From: an uncultured Prevotellaceae bacterium
GTDB lineage: Bacteria > Bacteroidota > Bacteroidia > Bacteroidales > Bacteroidaceae
Assembly: GCA_900316475.1 (NCBI GenBank)
Contig: ONDA01000022.1
Location: 1-52,561, forward strand
Reading direction: 5' to 3'
DNA length: 52,561 bases
Below, piece by piece: positions 7,190-14,658 of the stretch. Each line of letters starts with the position of its first letter. Positions within the stretch are counted from its first letter, which is position 1. The position numbers and the translations under genes were made by a program. A model generated the notes under the pieces. The model had not been told where the DNA came from. It did no database searches and saw nothing but the letters and a program-made list of their open reading frames with translations.

Positions 7190-7221
7190 TTTGGCCGTTT
7201 CGGTAAAACATCGTAATTTTG
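7190..7221 (+). promoter_or_regulatory. promoter of the 7349-8362 pair
   Basis: TTTG (7190-7193), 20-nt spacer, TAATTTTG (7214-7221). It leaves an untranslated leader of about 120 nt before the ATG at 7349; the leader is otherwise featureless apart from complementary GAGCTGGT-type segments. Confidence 0.7.
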
Positions 7222-7348
7222 TGTCAGGAAACAACGAAGCGTTTTGCCGGGCTCGTAAATGGTCTGTTTAGAGACGTGGTAAACCAGCTCCACGCTTCAT
7301 TACAAACTTAGAATCACCTATGGGGCTGGGGTGAGCCTATAGTAACCA

Positions 7349-7822
7349 ATGAGAAGAATGTTACTTTTTCTTGCTGCCCTGCTTCTGGCCATCGTCGTGC
7401 CCAGACAGGCAAGGGCTTCGGACGACGTACAGTACATCGTGATTAATACTGCCACAGAGAAGGTGGCGGTGGCTCTCGCCGACAATCCCGTCATCACGTA
7501 TGCCAACGACCATCTTGTCATCAAGACAACTGAGAAGCAGGTGGAGGTTGCCGTGGCCGAAATCACAGGCTACGGCTTCACGGAAGACGAGCCGTCGGCC
7601 ATCAGAAACATCGAAATGAACCGTCTGCACAAGCATGGGATGGTGGCTTTCGACAACCTGATAACCGGCTCCACCGTTACGCTCTACAACACCAAGGGCG
7701 AGTTGGTCAGTACCACGACCGCCAAGACGGACGGCACAGCCATCGTCGATATGTATGGACTGCCGAAGGGCATCTATATCGTCCGCACAGACAAACTATC
7801 CATCAAGATTATCAACAACTAA
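7349..7822 (+). CDS. small secreted protein with T9SS type A-like C-terminal domain
   Basis: 157 residues. Signal peptide at 1-23 (LLFLAALLLAIVV, then RQARA/SDD). The C-terminal 50 residues (GSTVTLYNTKGELVST to GLPKGIYIVRT and a basic end) have the pattern of the Por secretion tail used by the type IX secretion system. Only about 80 residues lie between signal and tail, rich in beta strands (VQYIVINTATEKVAVAL). It therefore resembles a tail with a small domain rather than an enzyme. The next gene starts 15 nt downstream, so they form a pair. Cargo function is not recognised. Confidence 0.7.
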   Translation: MRRMLLFLAALLLAIVVPRQARASDDVQYIVINTATEKVAVALADNPVITYANDHLVIKTTEKQVEVAVAEITGYGFTEDEPSAIRNIEMNRLHKHGMVAFDNLITGSTVTLYNTKGELVSTTTAKTDGTAIVDMYGLPKGIYIVRTDKLSIKIINN

Positions 7823-7837
7823 AATAACACAAAAAAA

Positions 7838-8362
7838 ATGAAAAAGAACATACTGATTGCACTCTTCGCGCTACTGGCAGTTGCACTGAACAGCAATGCC
7901 CAAAACAACACTTACAACATGATCATTGAGATGGCCAACGGCACCAAAATCACCATCGGGCCTAACGATGTAAAGAACATCAGCTTCAATAATGGCGAAC
8001 TGGTCATGACCGGCGAGGACATCAACAGCCTTGTGGAACAGCAGAGCAAGACGGACGAACGCATAAGTAGTTTAGAAAATGTAACTATGGTTCATTACAA
8101 CCAGTTAATGGCCCAGATTGCGGAATTACAACACCATTTAGCCAATAATGTCTACAACAAAGAGGAAGTTAACGTGCTGCTTAAGACCATTCAGGCCGGA
8201 AGTACACCCGATTTGTCAGATTATGTAAAGCAAGCTCAACTTCTAGACATAATAACTCAAATAGCTGCTATTTCCACATGGATAAATTCTATGTCACAAG
8301 CAATCGAAAATCTAAACCAGAAAATCGATGCTCTAAACTCGAAAGTTGATGCTATTCAATAA
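7838..8362 (+). CDS. secreted coiled-coil protein
   Basis: 174 residues. Signal peptide at 1-21 with cleavage before Gln (SNAQNN). A short beta domain (YNMIIEMANGTKITIGPNDV, then KNISFNNGELVMTG) at about 25-60 is followed by a long amphipathic helical region with heptads (ISSLENVTMVHYNQLMAQIA; MSQAIENLNQKIDALNSKVD) to the C-terminus. It probably forms a parallel coiled coil at the cell surface. Same transcript as the T9SS-tail protein upstream. The distal third is more AT-rich than the start. Function is unknown. Confidence 0.65.
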   Translation: MKKNILIALFALLAVALNSNAQNNTYNMIIEMANGTKITIGPNDVKNISFNNGELVMTGEDINSLVEQQSKTDERISSLENVTMVHYNQLMAQIAELQHHLANNVYNKEEVNVLLKTIQAGSTPDLSDYVKQAQLLDIITQIAAISTWINSMSQAIENLNQKIDALNSKVDAIQ

Positions 8363-8372
8363 GTGCTCACGC

Positions 8373-8411
8373 GGGGGCGTGCTCACAGGCTGGCCCTGTG
8401 AGCACGCCCCC
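8373..8411. terminator. bidirectional hairpin between convergent genes
   Basis: A 16-bp perfect stem, GGGGGCGTGCTCACAG (8373-8388) with its complement (8396-8411), extended by one more pair. It separates convergent genes ending at 8362 and 8423. No T-run follows, so it is a hairpin-type transcript boundary or a REP-like element. Confidence 0.65.
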
Positions 8412-8422
8412 CAGATGAATAT

Positions 8423-10846
8423 TCAATTCTTGCATACGGGGCGCACAAATAGCCCGCAGGCGCGGTAGAAGTCGTACCATGCCGGGTTGCCGCTATTGCC
8501 GACGTATAATGCGTAAGCGCCGTCCGGCCCTTTCTCGGAGAAAGACGACGACCAGTAGCATCCACGCGAATCCGCGTTGTACAACTCGCCGCCCGAGCGG
8601 CTGCCTGCTGCGGGAAGGAAGATGGAGGCCCCATTGGATGCAGTGAACCTAAGGCCATTCACGCCGTTCTCGGTGGTCCACTCACTGGTGCAGTTGTCCT
8701 TCAGCTCCTTCATCTGATCCAGGTTTGGCATCACCCACGGGCTACCCCAGTTGGCAGTGGCGGTGTCGTACTGGGTGCCCGCGATGTCCTCGCCAATGTC
8801 GTAAGATGTGCCTTTGCCTTCAAGGTAATTATCAGAAGTATAGGTGCTCTTCTCCGTGGTCTCTCCCCAAGCGTAGTAGCCGCCATAGTCCTCGGGCTTC
8901 GATGCTCCCACGTTGCAGCAGGCCCACTTCGTGCCACTCGGCAGACCGAGGTCAATCAGGTGAGGATGGTGGTCATCGGGACAGGAGGTGTAGGAAGGAA
9001 TGTCTCCGCCGCCCGCCGTCACCGTCACTTCAGCCACGGCTATCTGCTTGTTGTCTTTGTCATATACACCGAAATAGGTGGAGCCTTCCGAAACACCCGT
9101 CACCGTCAGCGTGGAGCCGCTTAAAGAGACTTTGCAGACATCAGTGTCAAGACAGGGTGTCGATAGCGTGTGGCCGCTGTATGCATCCACCTGGAAGGTC
9201 TTGCTGCTTCCCGCAGGGAGGGAAATCTCTGTAACGGGCTGGTCGTCGCTACCAAGGATTTGTGGGGCATACAGGTCTTCATCTGAGAAATCCAAAGTTG
9301 CACTCAAATCTTTGAAATTCTCAGACTTTATGACACACACAGGATGATAGAACTTGATTCTTTTCGAGCCGAAGTCTGTTTCTTCCTTGTTGTATGGAAA
9401 CACTTCCAATGAGTAGATGCCGTCCTCGAAGATTTCAAAGGTTGGTCTGTATTTCAGGCTTTTGCCTTTCTCAACGATTACTGTTCTGGCTTGATATATT
9501 TTCCCTGTGATAGGATTCCGCAGCTGCGTTTGAAGCCAACACTTGAAGGGGACTTCCGACAGTTCCACCTCAAAGGGTTGTAGCACTCCTCCCCGAGGGC
9601 CTTGCGACTGCCGACCTTTTGCTATATTAGCCGTAAAATATTCGTTGTAGCCGAAGGTGTCACCGCTAAGACTCTGCAGGTCGCTAACGTTCCACTTGTA
9701 CATCTGAGAGTCAGAGTAGTTCGGGTCTTTATCAGGAAGACCATCCAATGCGCGGGGCATGGTATATCCTCCATAGAGCATATAATAGAACATCATTGCC
9801 GCATGTGCCTGGGCTATGCGTGTCTTGCCTGCCCACCCCACCACACAGGTATTGTTCTTTACCGGGAACCTGTCGTCCTTTTTCAAGAAACCACCCTGAT
9901 TTACACCGTCACAAGCGCCAAGATAGACGATGGGTGAGGAAACATTCTCAAGGAGGTGTTCAACAGAGGTCAACAGATACTTCTGATTGTCAGTCGGGTC
10001 GAAATAGCCCTCCTCTTTGTTCGCCTGGTGTTGTTCCGTATAAATGTCACGAGTTGCAATGAGCGGCGTTCGTCCGGCAGGCACCACGCCGTGGGTCATG
10101 AAGATGACGGCCTTATAGGTGGTGCCGTTGCCCCGATTCAAAACACTCTGGACATTGGCCAAGGTAAAGGGCATTTCCTTGTAACCGGAATCAGAATAAT
10201 AAACGGCACCGTCACCATATTCATTCACATCGTAGCCACATTGCTTGAACCATTCTATCAGGCTTTCCATAATCCTGTTCTGTACCCTATAGTTGTCCGA
10301 ACCTCGGAAATAGTTAAAAATGGCCACTTTGCCAATTGTGCCGTCTGAAGACGCTCTTCTGGCTTGCATTGGAACAGACATTGCCATCTTGACTTCTTCC
10401 GGAATGTCTTCTTCTTTGAATATGGTCTGCATGTCATACATTGGATAATAGATATACCCCTCAGATGCATTCAGTTTCACTGCCACGTTGTTACCGTCAC
10501 CTGACGATGCCTCGATTACTTGCGGATTGCTTTTCAGTGCGGCTACGACAGCTTCGGCATCGGCCTGGTCGGTGCCGGAGAGTTCTTCAAGCATGGTAGT
10601 CACGTCGGTAGTGGTGCCCGTGGAGAGAGTCTGGTTGGTGCGGGCAATGAAGAGCAGGTCCTTGATGTCGCCCGTCTTCGAGTCGTCAGCCTTCCATGTG
10701 AAGCCGTTCTGCTGTTGCTGGAAGGTGAGACTCTGCACCAGCTGCGAGTTGCCGTTCTTGTCGGCAACGATAAACGAGTTCTGTGCCGCTATGGAGGTAA
10801 AGGTGGCCACAACGAGCAGTGTAGCGCAAAGTAGTCTTTTCATCAT
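8423..10846 (-). CDS. secreted multidomain protein: clan CD-like peptidase region, Ig-like domain, FISUMP-like domain
   Basis: 807 residues. Signal peptide ends SIAAQ (cleavage before Gln22). Residues about 170-390 look like a caspase/gingipain fold: a strand ending in His-Gly (KAVIFMTHG, His252) and a strand ending in Cys (SPIVYLGACDG, Cys312), the usual dyad order of clan CD peptidases, followed by AHAAMMFYYMLYGGYTM. Residues about 520-615 resemble a BIG2-like domain ending AEVTVTAGG. Residues about 625-806 (HLIDLGLPSGTKWACCNVGA; YYAWGETT; final RPVC) match the Fibrobacter succinogenes major-paralog type domain. It follows a T9SS-tail protein gene after 19 nt. Peptidase activity is inferred from motifs only. 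Confidence 0.7.
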   Translation of the reverse strand: MMKRLLCATLLVVATFTSIAAQNSFIVADKNGNSQLVQSLTFQQQQNGFTWKADDSKTGDIKDLLFIARTNQTLSTGTTTDVTTMLEELSGTDQADAEAVVAALKSNPQVIEASSGDGNNVAVKLNASEGYIYYPMYDMQTIFKEEDIPEEVKMAMSVPMQARRASSDGTIGKVAIFNYFRGSDNYRVQNRIMESLIEWFKQCGYDVNEYGDGAVYYSDSGYKEMPFTLANVQSVLNRGNGTTYKAVIFMTHGVVPAGRTPLIATRDIYTEQHQANKEEGYFDPTDNQKYLLTSVEHLLENVSSPIVYLGACDGVNQGGFLKKDDRFPVKNNTCVVGWAGKTRIAQAHAAMMFYYMLYGGYTMPRALDGLPDKDPNYSDSQMYKWNVSDLQSLSGDTFGYNEYFTANIAKGRQSQGPRGGVLQPFEVELSEVPFKCWLQTQLRNPITGKIYQARTVIVEKGKSLKYRPTFEIFEDGIYSLEVFPYNKEETDFGSKRIKFYHPVCVIKSENFKDLSATLDFSDEDLYAPQILGSDDQPVTEISLPAGSSKTFQVDAYSGHTLSTPCLDTDVCKVSLSGSTLTVTGVSEGSTYFGVYDKDNKQIAVAEVTVTAGGGDIPSYTSCPDDHHPHLIDLGLPSGTKWACCNVGASKPEDYGGYYAWGETTEKSTYTSDNYLEGKGTSYDIGEDIAGTQYDTATANWGSPWVMPNLDQMKELKDNCTSEWTTENGVNGLRFTASNGASIFLPAAGSRSGGELYNADSRGCYWSSSFSEKGPDGAYALYVGNSGNPAWYDFYRACGLFVRPVCKN

Positions 10847-10865
10847 AATAGTGTCCTCCCTGTAT

Positions 10866-11366
10866 TTATTTCTTCATAAACTTAAAGGTCTGACTGCCGG
10901 CCTTCACCACATAGACGCCTGCCGGGAGGTGGCCGATGCTGACAACTGTCTCGCCGCCTGTGGCAGTCACCCTGACCTGCGGCCTGCCCGCAGCATCGTA
11001 GACTGTCACCTCGCCCGAAAGTCCTATCAGCGTGAGCTTGTCGGCTGCTGGCTGGGCTATCATGTTGCCCTGCGGCACCACTGGGCTGATGCCCGATGAG
11101 GCATCGGACTCGAACGACACCTTGAGGACACCCTCTGCTAGCACGCTGCCGTTAATGGAAAGGATGGTGAAGTCGTAGGCTTCATCTACGGCTACGAGGC
11201 TGCCTACCTCCGACATGGGATACTTGACGGTCTCGCCCTCGGCATTCTGGAACACCAGTTTCCAACCGTTGTCGGCCATCGCCACCGAAGGACTCAGCAG
11301 CACGACGGCAAATAATAGTATGTTGGCAAAGCTACGCCAAACATTCTTCTGTTTTCTTTCTTTCAT
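10866..11366 (-). CDS. small secreted protein with T9SS-like C-terminal domain
   Basis: 166 residues. Signal peptide at about 1-31 (FANILLFAVVLLSPSVAMA). The middle has short beta segments (WKLVFQNAEGETVKYPMSEV). The C-terminus (GEVTVYDAAGRPQV, then HLPAGVYVVKAGSQTFKFMKK) is the repeated pattern of T9SS type A tails. It is first in an operon with the 807-residue protein. The arrangement mirrors the 7349/7838 pair: a small tail protein followed by a larger secreted protein. Exact role unknown. Confidence 0.7.
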   Translation of the reverse strand: MKERKQKNVWRSFANILLFAVVLLSPSVAMADNGWKLVFQNAEGETVKYPMSEVGSLVAVDEAYDFTILSINGSVLAEGVLKVSFESDASSGISPVVPQGNMIAQPAADKLTLIGLSGEVTVYDAAGRPQVRVTATGGETVVSIGHLPAGVYVVKAGSQTFKFMKK

Positions 11367-11386
11367 AATTGTTTTGGTTTTGGTTG

Positions 11387-11418
11387 CAAAAATACGAATA
11401 TTTCCTGACGTGACGAAA
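11387..11418 (-). promoter_or_regulatory. promoter of the 11366-8423 operon
   Basis: Minus strand: TATTTTTG (11387-11394) with a weak TTTC at 11415-11418, 20-nt spacing. About 20 nt separate it from the ATG. Confidence 0.55.
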
Positions 11419-11523
11419 CTTTTCCTGAAAAAATAATGGTATCTTTTACCTGTGTTTCTTGCTAAAGGCTCACTAAAATAAGTGAAAAATTGCTAATATG
11501 GCTGTAAAGTGAAAGAAAATGCT

Positions 11524-11531
11524 TACCTTTG
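11524..11531 (+). promoter_or_regulatory. -7 box of the FKBP cluster
   Basis: TACCTTTG lies 41 nt upstream of the ATG at 11573. There is no convincing TTTG at the expected -33 position. It rules out the longer start at 11519. Confidence 0.5.
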
Positions 11532-11572
11532 CGCCGATTTTCGAAAATTTATACATTATTTTAAGAGAAAGT

Positions 11573-12178
11573 ATGGATAAAGTGAGTTACGCCTTAGGCT
11601 TAGGCATTGGTCAGCAGTTGGCACAAATGGGTGCCCAGGACCTGAACATCGACGATTTCGCCCAGGCCATTAAGGACGTTATTAGCGGCAGCGAACTAAA
11701 GATTCAGCACCGCGACGCACAGCAGATTGTGCAGGAGTATTTTCAGAAGCAGGAACAGAAAATCAGCGCCCAGCGCGCCGAGGCCGGCAAGGTTCACAAG
11801 GAGGCCGGCGAGAAGTATCTGGCCGAGAACGCCAAGAAGGACGGTGTCATCACGCTGCCCAGCGGTCTGCAGTATCAGGTGCTGAAGGAAGGCAATGGCA
11901 AGAAGCCCAGTGCCAAGGATACGGTGAAGTGCCACTATGAGGGTTTCCTCATCGACGGCACGGTCTTCGACAGCAGCGTACAGCGTGGCGAACCCGCCAC
12001 ATTCCCCCTGCAGCAGGTCATTGCCGGTTGGACGGAGGGTCTGCAGCTGATGCAGGAGGGGGCCAAGTACCGCTTCTTCATCCCCTACCGCCTGGCTTAC
12101 GGCGAGGGTGGTGCCGGTGCGTCTATTCCCCCGTTTGCAGCACTGATTTTCGACGTTGAGCTGATTCAGGTCATGTAA
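11573..12178 (+). CDS. FKBP-type peptidyl-prolyl isomerase (cytoplasmic)
   Basis: 201 residues from ATG 11573 (MDKVSYALGLGIGQQLAQMG). Residues 1-90 form the helical dimerisation domain found in FklB/FkpA/Mip proteins; residues about 95-201 are the FKBP domain (YEGFLIDGTVFDSS; AGWTEGLQLMQEG; LAYGEGGAG; ALIFDVELIQV). It speeds cis-trans isomerisation of prolyl bonds. No signal peptide, so it should act in the cytoplasm, unlike the next two. First of three tandem paralogues on the same strand. Confidence 0.9.
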   Translation: MDKVSYALGLGIGQQLAQMGAQDLNIDDFAQAIKDVISGSELKIQHRDAQQIVQEYFQKQEQKISAQRAEAGKVHKEAGEKYLAENAKKDGVITLPSGLQYQVLKEGNGKKPSAKDTVKCHYEGFLIDGTVFDSSVQRGEPATFPLQQVIAGWTEGLQLMQEGAKYRFFIPYRLAYGEGGAGASIPPFAALIFDVELIQVM

Positions 12179-12218
12179 AGGTAAAAAGTAAAAAAAGGTA
12201 TATTTTAAAACAAAAACA

Positions 12219-13097
12219 ATGAAAAAGTTATCTATCGTAGCCGCTATGGCTATCGTCGCTGCAGGCTTTACCGCTTGCGGCAATGGCACTCCGAAGGCCA
12301 GCCTGAAGAGTGACCTTGACTCGATGAGCTATGCCATTGGTATGGCACAGACTCAGGGCCTGAGAGAGTATCTTGTTGACCGTCTTGGTGTGGACACCGC
12401 TTACATGGCTGAGTTCATCAAAGGTCTGAACGAGGGCGCCAACGCTGGCGACAACAAGAAGAAGGCAGCCTACTATGCTGGTATCCAGATTGGTCAGCAG
12501 ATCAGCAACCAGATGATGAAGGGCATCAACCACGAGGTGTTTGGTGACGACTCTACGAAGACCATCTCCATGAAGAACTTCATGGCAGGTTTCGTCAGCG
12601 GTACCACCGGCAAGCAGGGTCTTATGACCGTTGAGCAGGCCCAGACGATTGCTCAGACCAAGATGCAGGAGATCAGGGCTCGCGAGTTGGAGAAGACCTA
12701 CGGCGCCAACAAGAAAGAGGGCGAGAACTTCCTGGCCAAGAATGCCAAGAAGGACGGCGTGAAGACGCTGAAAAGCGGCGTGCAGTATCGTGTCATCAAG
12801 GAGGGTACCGGTGCTATTCCTGCCGACACCTCGCTCGTAAAGGTTCACTACGAGGGTCGTCTGCTGAACGACTCTGTCTTCGACAGCTCTTACAAGCGTG
12901 GCGAGCCTATCACCTTGCGCTGCAACCAGACCATCAAGGGTTGGACCGACGCCATGGTTCACATGCCCGCTGGCTCTATTTGGGAGGTTTACATTCCTCA
13001 GGACCTGGCCTACGGCGAGCGTGAGCAGGGTATCATCAAGCCCTTCTCTGTACTGATATTCAAGATTGAACTGTTAGAGGTTAATCCTAAGAAGTAA
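12219..13097 (+). CDS. FKBP-type isomerase, lipoprotein
   Basis: 292 residues. Lipoprotein signal with lipobox GFTAC (Cys20), so it is probably lipid-anchored on the periplasmic side. An N-terminal helical domain (SMSYAIGMAQTQGLREYL; YYAGIQIGQQISNQM) is followed by a long helix and the FKBP domain (VHYEGRLLNDSVFDSSYKRG; IKGWTDAMVHMPAG; LAYGEREQG; VLIFKIELLEV). It likely helps fold envelope proteins. It lies 40 nt after the first paralogue and 2 nt before the third. Confidence 0.92.
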   Translation: MKKLSIVAAMAIVAAGFTACGNGTPKASLKSDLDSMSYAIGMAQTQGLREYLVDRLGVDTAYMAEFIKGLNEGANAGDNKKKAAYYAGIQIGQQISNQMMKGINHEVFGDDSTKTISMKNFMAGFVSGTTGKQGLMTVEQAQTIAQTKMQEIRARELEKTYGANKKEGENFLAKNAKKDGVKTLKSGVQYRVIKEGTGAIPADTSLVKVHYEGRLLNDSVFDSSYKRGEPITLRCNQTIKGWTDAMVHMPAGSIWEVYIPQDLAYGEREQGIIKPFSVLIFKIELLEVNPKK

Positions 13098-13099
13098 TC

Positions 13100-14074
13100 A
13101 TGAAGAAGACGATCATGTTAGCACTCGCTGTCGTGGCGAGTGCTTCTTTTTGCACCGTCGATGCAAAGAAGAAGAAGAAGGTAGCCGAGGAACCCGTAGT
13201 GGCTCCCGTGGAACTGAAGTCAAGCTCTGACTCTGTCAGCTATGCTGCCGGTATGAGCATTACCAACGGTCTGATGGCCTATCTGAAGCAGCAGCACGGT
13301 ATTGACTCGGCTCAGATGAACATCTTTATTAAGGCTTTCGAAGAGGTTATCAAGGCCGGCGAGGCCCCCGAGGCTAAAGCGCGTGTTGCCGGCGTCGAGA
13401 TTGCCAGCCAGGTGCGCGGACGTATGCTCCCCGGCATCTCCGGCGAGTTTACCGACACGCCCGACTCTATCGAGGCCGACCTGTTCTATCGCGGTTTCAC
13501 CGACGCCCTAAAGCAGGACACCACCGTCTTCAAGCAGACTACCGCCGAGACCTACTTCCGACAGAAGCAGGAGGCCGACAAGAAGGCTAAGGAAGAGAAG
13601 CTGTACGGTCCGAACCGCCGCGCCGGCGAGGAGTTCCTGAAGGAGAATGCCAAGAAAGACAGCGTCATCACCACCGCCAGTGGCCTGCAGTACAAGGTGC
13701 TCGTCAAGGGCGAGGGCAAGGTGCCCCAGCTCTCCGACAAGGTGCAGGTGAACTACGAGGGCCGTCTGGTGGACGGCACGGTGTTCGACGCTTCTGCCAA
13801 GCATGGCGACAAGCCCGCCGAGTTCCAGCCCAACCAGGTCATCGCCGGATGGAAAGAGGCACTGACCATGATGCCCGTCGGTTCGAAGTGGCAGCTTTAC
13901 ATCCCCTATCAGCTGGCCTACGGTGAGCGTGCCACGGGTAACATCAAGCCCTTTTCGATGCTGATCTTCGATGTCGAGCTGGTCGGCATCGTTGGCGACA
14001 AGGCCAACGAGCCTGCCAAGGCCGAGGTGACGAAGACTAAAGGCACGAAGAAAGCCAAGAAAGGCAAGAAATAA
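13100..14074 (+). CDS. FKBP-type isomerase, secreted, with Lys-rich tail
   Basis: 324 residues. Signal peptide at 1-22 (MLALAVVASASFCTVDA), then a KKKKK run. N-terminal helical domain (SVSYAAGMSITNGLMAYLKQ) and C-terminal FKBP domain (VNYEGRLVDGTVFDASAKHG; IAGWKEALTMMPVG; LAYGERATG). An unusual Lys/Ala/Gly-rich tail (TKTKGTKKAKKGKK) follows the fold and may bind acidic surfaces. The start lies 2 nt after the previous stop, so translation is coupled. A strong terminator follows. Confidence 0.9.
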   Translation: MKKTIMLALAVVASASFCTVDAKKKKKVAEEPVVAPVELKSSSDSVSYAAGMSITNGLMAYLKQQHGIDSAQMNIFIKAFEEVIKAGEAPEAKARVAGVEIASQVRGRMLPGISGEFTDTPDSIEADLFYRGFTDALKQDTTVFKQTTAETYFRQKQEADKKAKEEKLYGPNRRAGEEFLKENAKKDSVITTASGLQYKVLVKGEGKVPQLSDKVQVNYEGRLVDGTVFDASAKHGDKPAEFQPNQVIAGWKEALTMMPVGSKWQLYIPYQLAYGERATGNIKPFSMLIFDVELVGIVGDKANEPAKAEVTKTKGTKKAKKGKK

Positions 14075-14088
14075 TTCGCGAAACTGTC

Positions 14089-14120
14089 AAGTGTGCTACT
14101 TCGGTAGCACACTTTTTTTA
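14089..14120 (+). terminator. intrinsic terminator of the FKBP cluster
   Basis: AAGTGTGCTAC-TTCG-GTAGCACACTT: an 11-bp perfect stem with UUCG tetraloop followed by a T-run. Confidence 0.95.
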
Positions 14121-14137
14121 TTTTTTCCGTTGATTTT

Positions 14138-14169
14138 GTTGCATAATTCAATAATAATATGTACTTTTG
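14138..14169 (+). promoter_or_regulatory. promoter of the lrp-like gene
   Basis: GTTG (14138-14141), 20-nt spacer, TACTTTTG (14162-14169), 30 nt before the ATG. Confidence 0.7.
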
Positions 14170-14199
14170 CTGACAAATTGTAAACGAAATCACTAACCA

Positions 14200-14658
14200 A
14201 TGGAAAAAATCGACAATCTGGACAAGAAGATTCTGAGTATCTTGTCGAAGAACGCACGCATCCCGTTCAAGGATGTGGCAGCAGAGTGTAACGTGTCGCG
14301 TGCCGCCATCCACCAGCGCGTCCAGCACCTCATCGAGGCTGGCGTCATCACGGGTAGCGGCTTCGACGTCAATCCCAAGAGCTTAGGCTACTCCACCTGT
14401 ACCTACGTAGGCATCACGCTGGAGAAGGGTTCGATGTACAAGGATGTCGTCGAGGAGTTGCAACACATTCCTGAGGTGGTCGAGTGCCACTTCACCACAG
14501 GTCCCTACACGATGCTGGTGAAGCTCTACGCCCGCGACAACGAACAGCTTATGGAACTGCTGAACGGCCGTCTGCAGGGCATCCACGGCGTTATGTCTAC
14601 CGAGACGCTCATCTCGTTGGAACAGAGTATCAAACGCGAAATAGAAGTCAAGGAGTGA
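14200..14658 (+). CDS. Lrp/AsnC-family transcriptional regulator
   Basis: 152 residues. N-terminal winged helix-turn-helix (IDNLDKKILSILSKNARIPF; VSRAAIHQRVQHLIEAGVI) and C-terminal RAM/AsnC ligand-binding domain (TYVGITLEKG; VVECHFTTGPYTMLVKLYA). Such regulators respond to amino acids. The following gene begins with GTG overlapping the stop (GTGA), so regulator and peptidase fusion are co-translated. This suggests regulation tied to amino-acid or peptide supply, which is an inference. Confidence 0.93.
   Translation: MEKIDNLDKKILSILSKNARIPFKDVAAECNVSRAAIHQRVQHLIEAGVITGSGFDVNPKSLGYSTCTYVGITLEKGSMYKDVVEELQHIPEVVECHFTTGPYTMLVKLYARDNEQLMELLNGRLQGIHGVMSTETLISLEQSIKREIEVKE

Noticed and set aside
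12228-12962. Long minus-strand frame inside the second FKBP gene
   Set aside because: Antisense shadow caused by codon bias; the plus-strand FKBP has full motifs and a signal peptide.
14484-14654. Extension of the C26/M19 fusion to an upstream ATG inside the Lrp gene
   Set aside because: It would overlap the regulator by 175 nt in another frame; the GTG at 14655 overlapping the stop fits better and begins just before the conserved domain.
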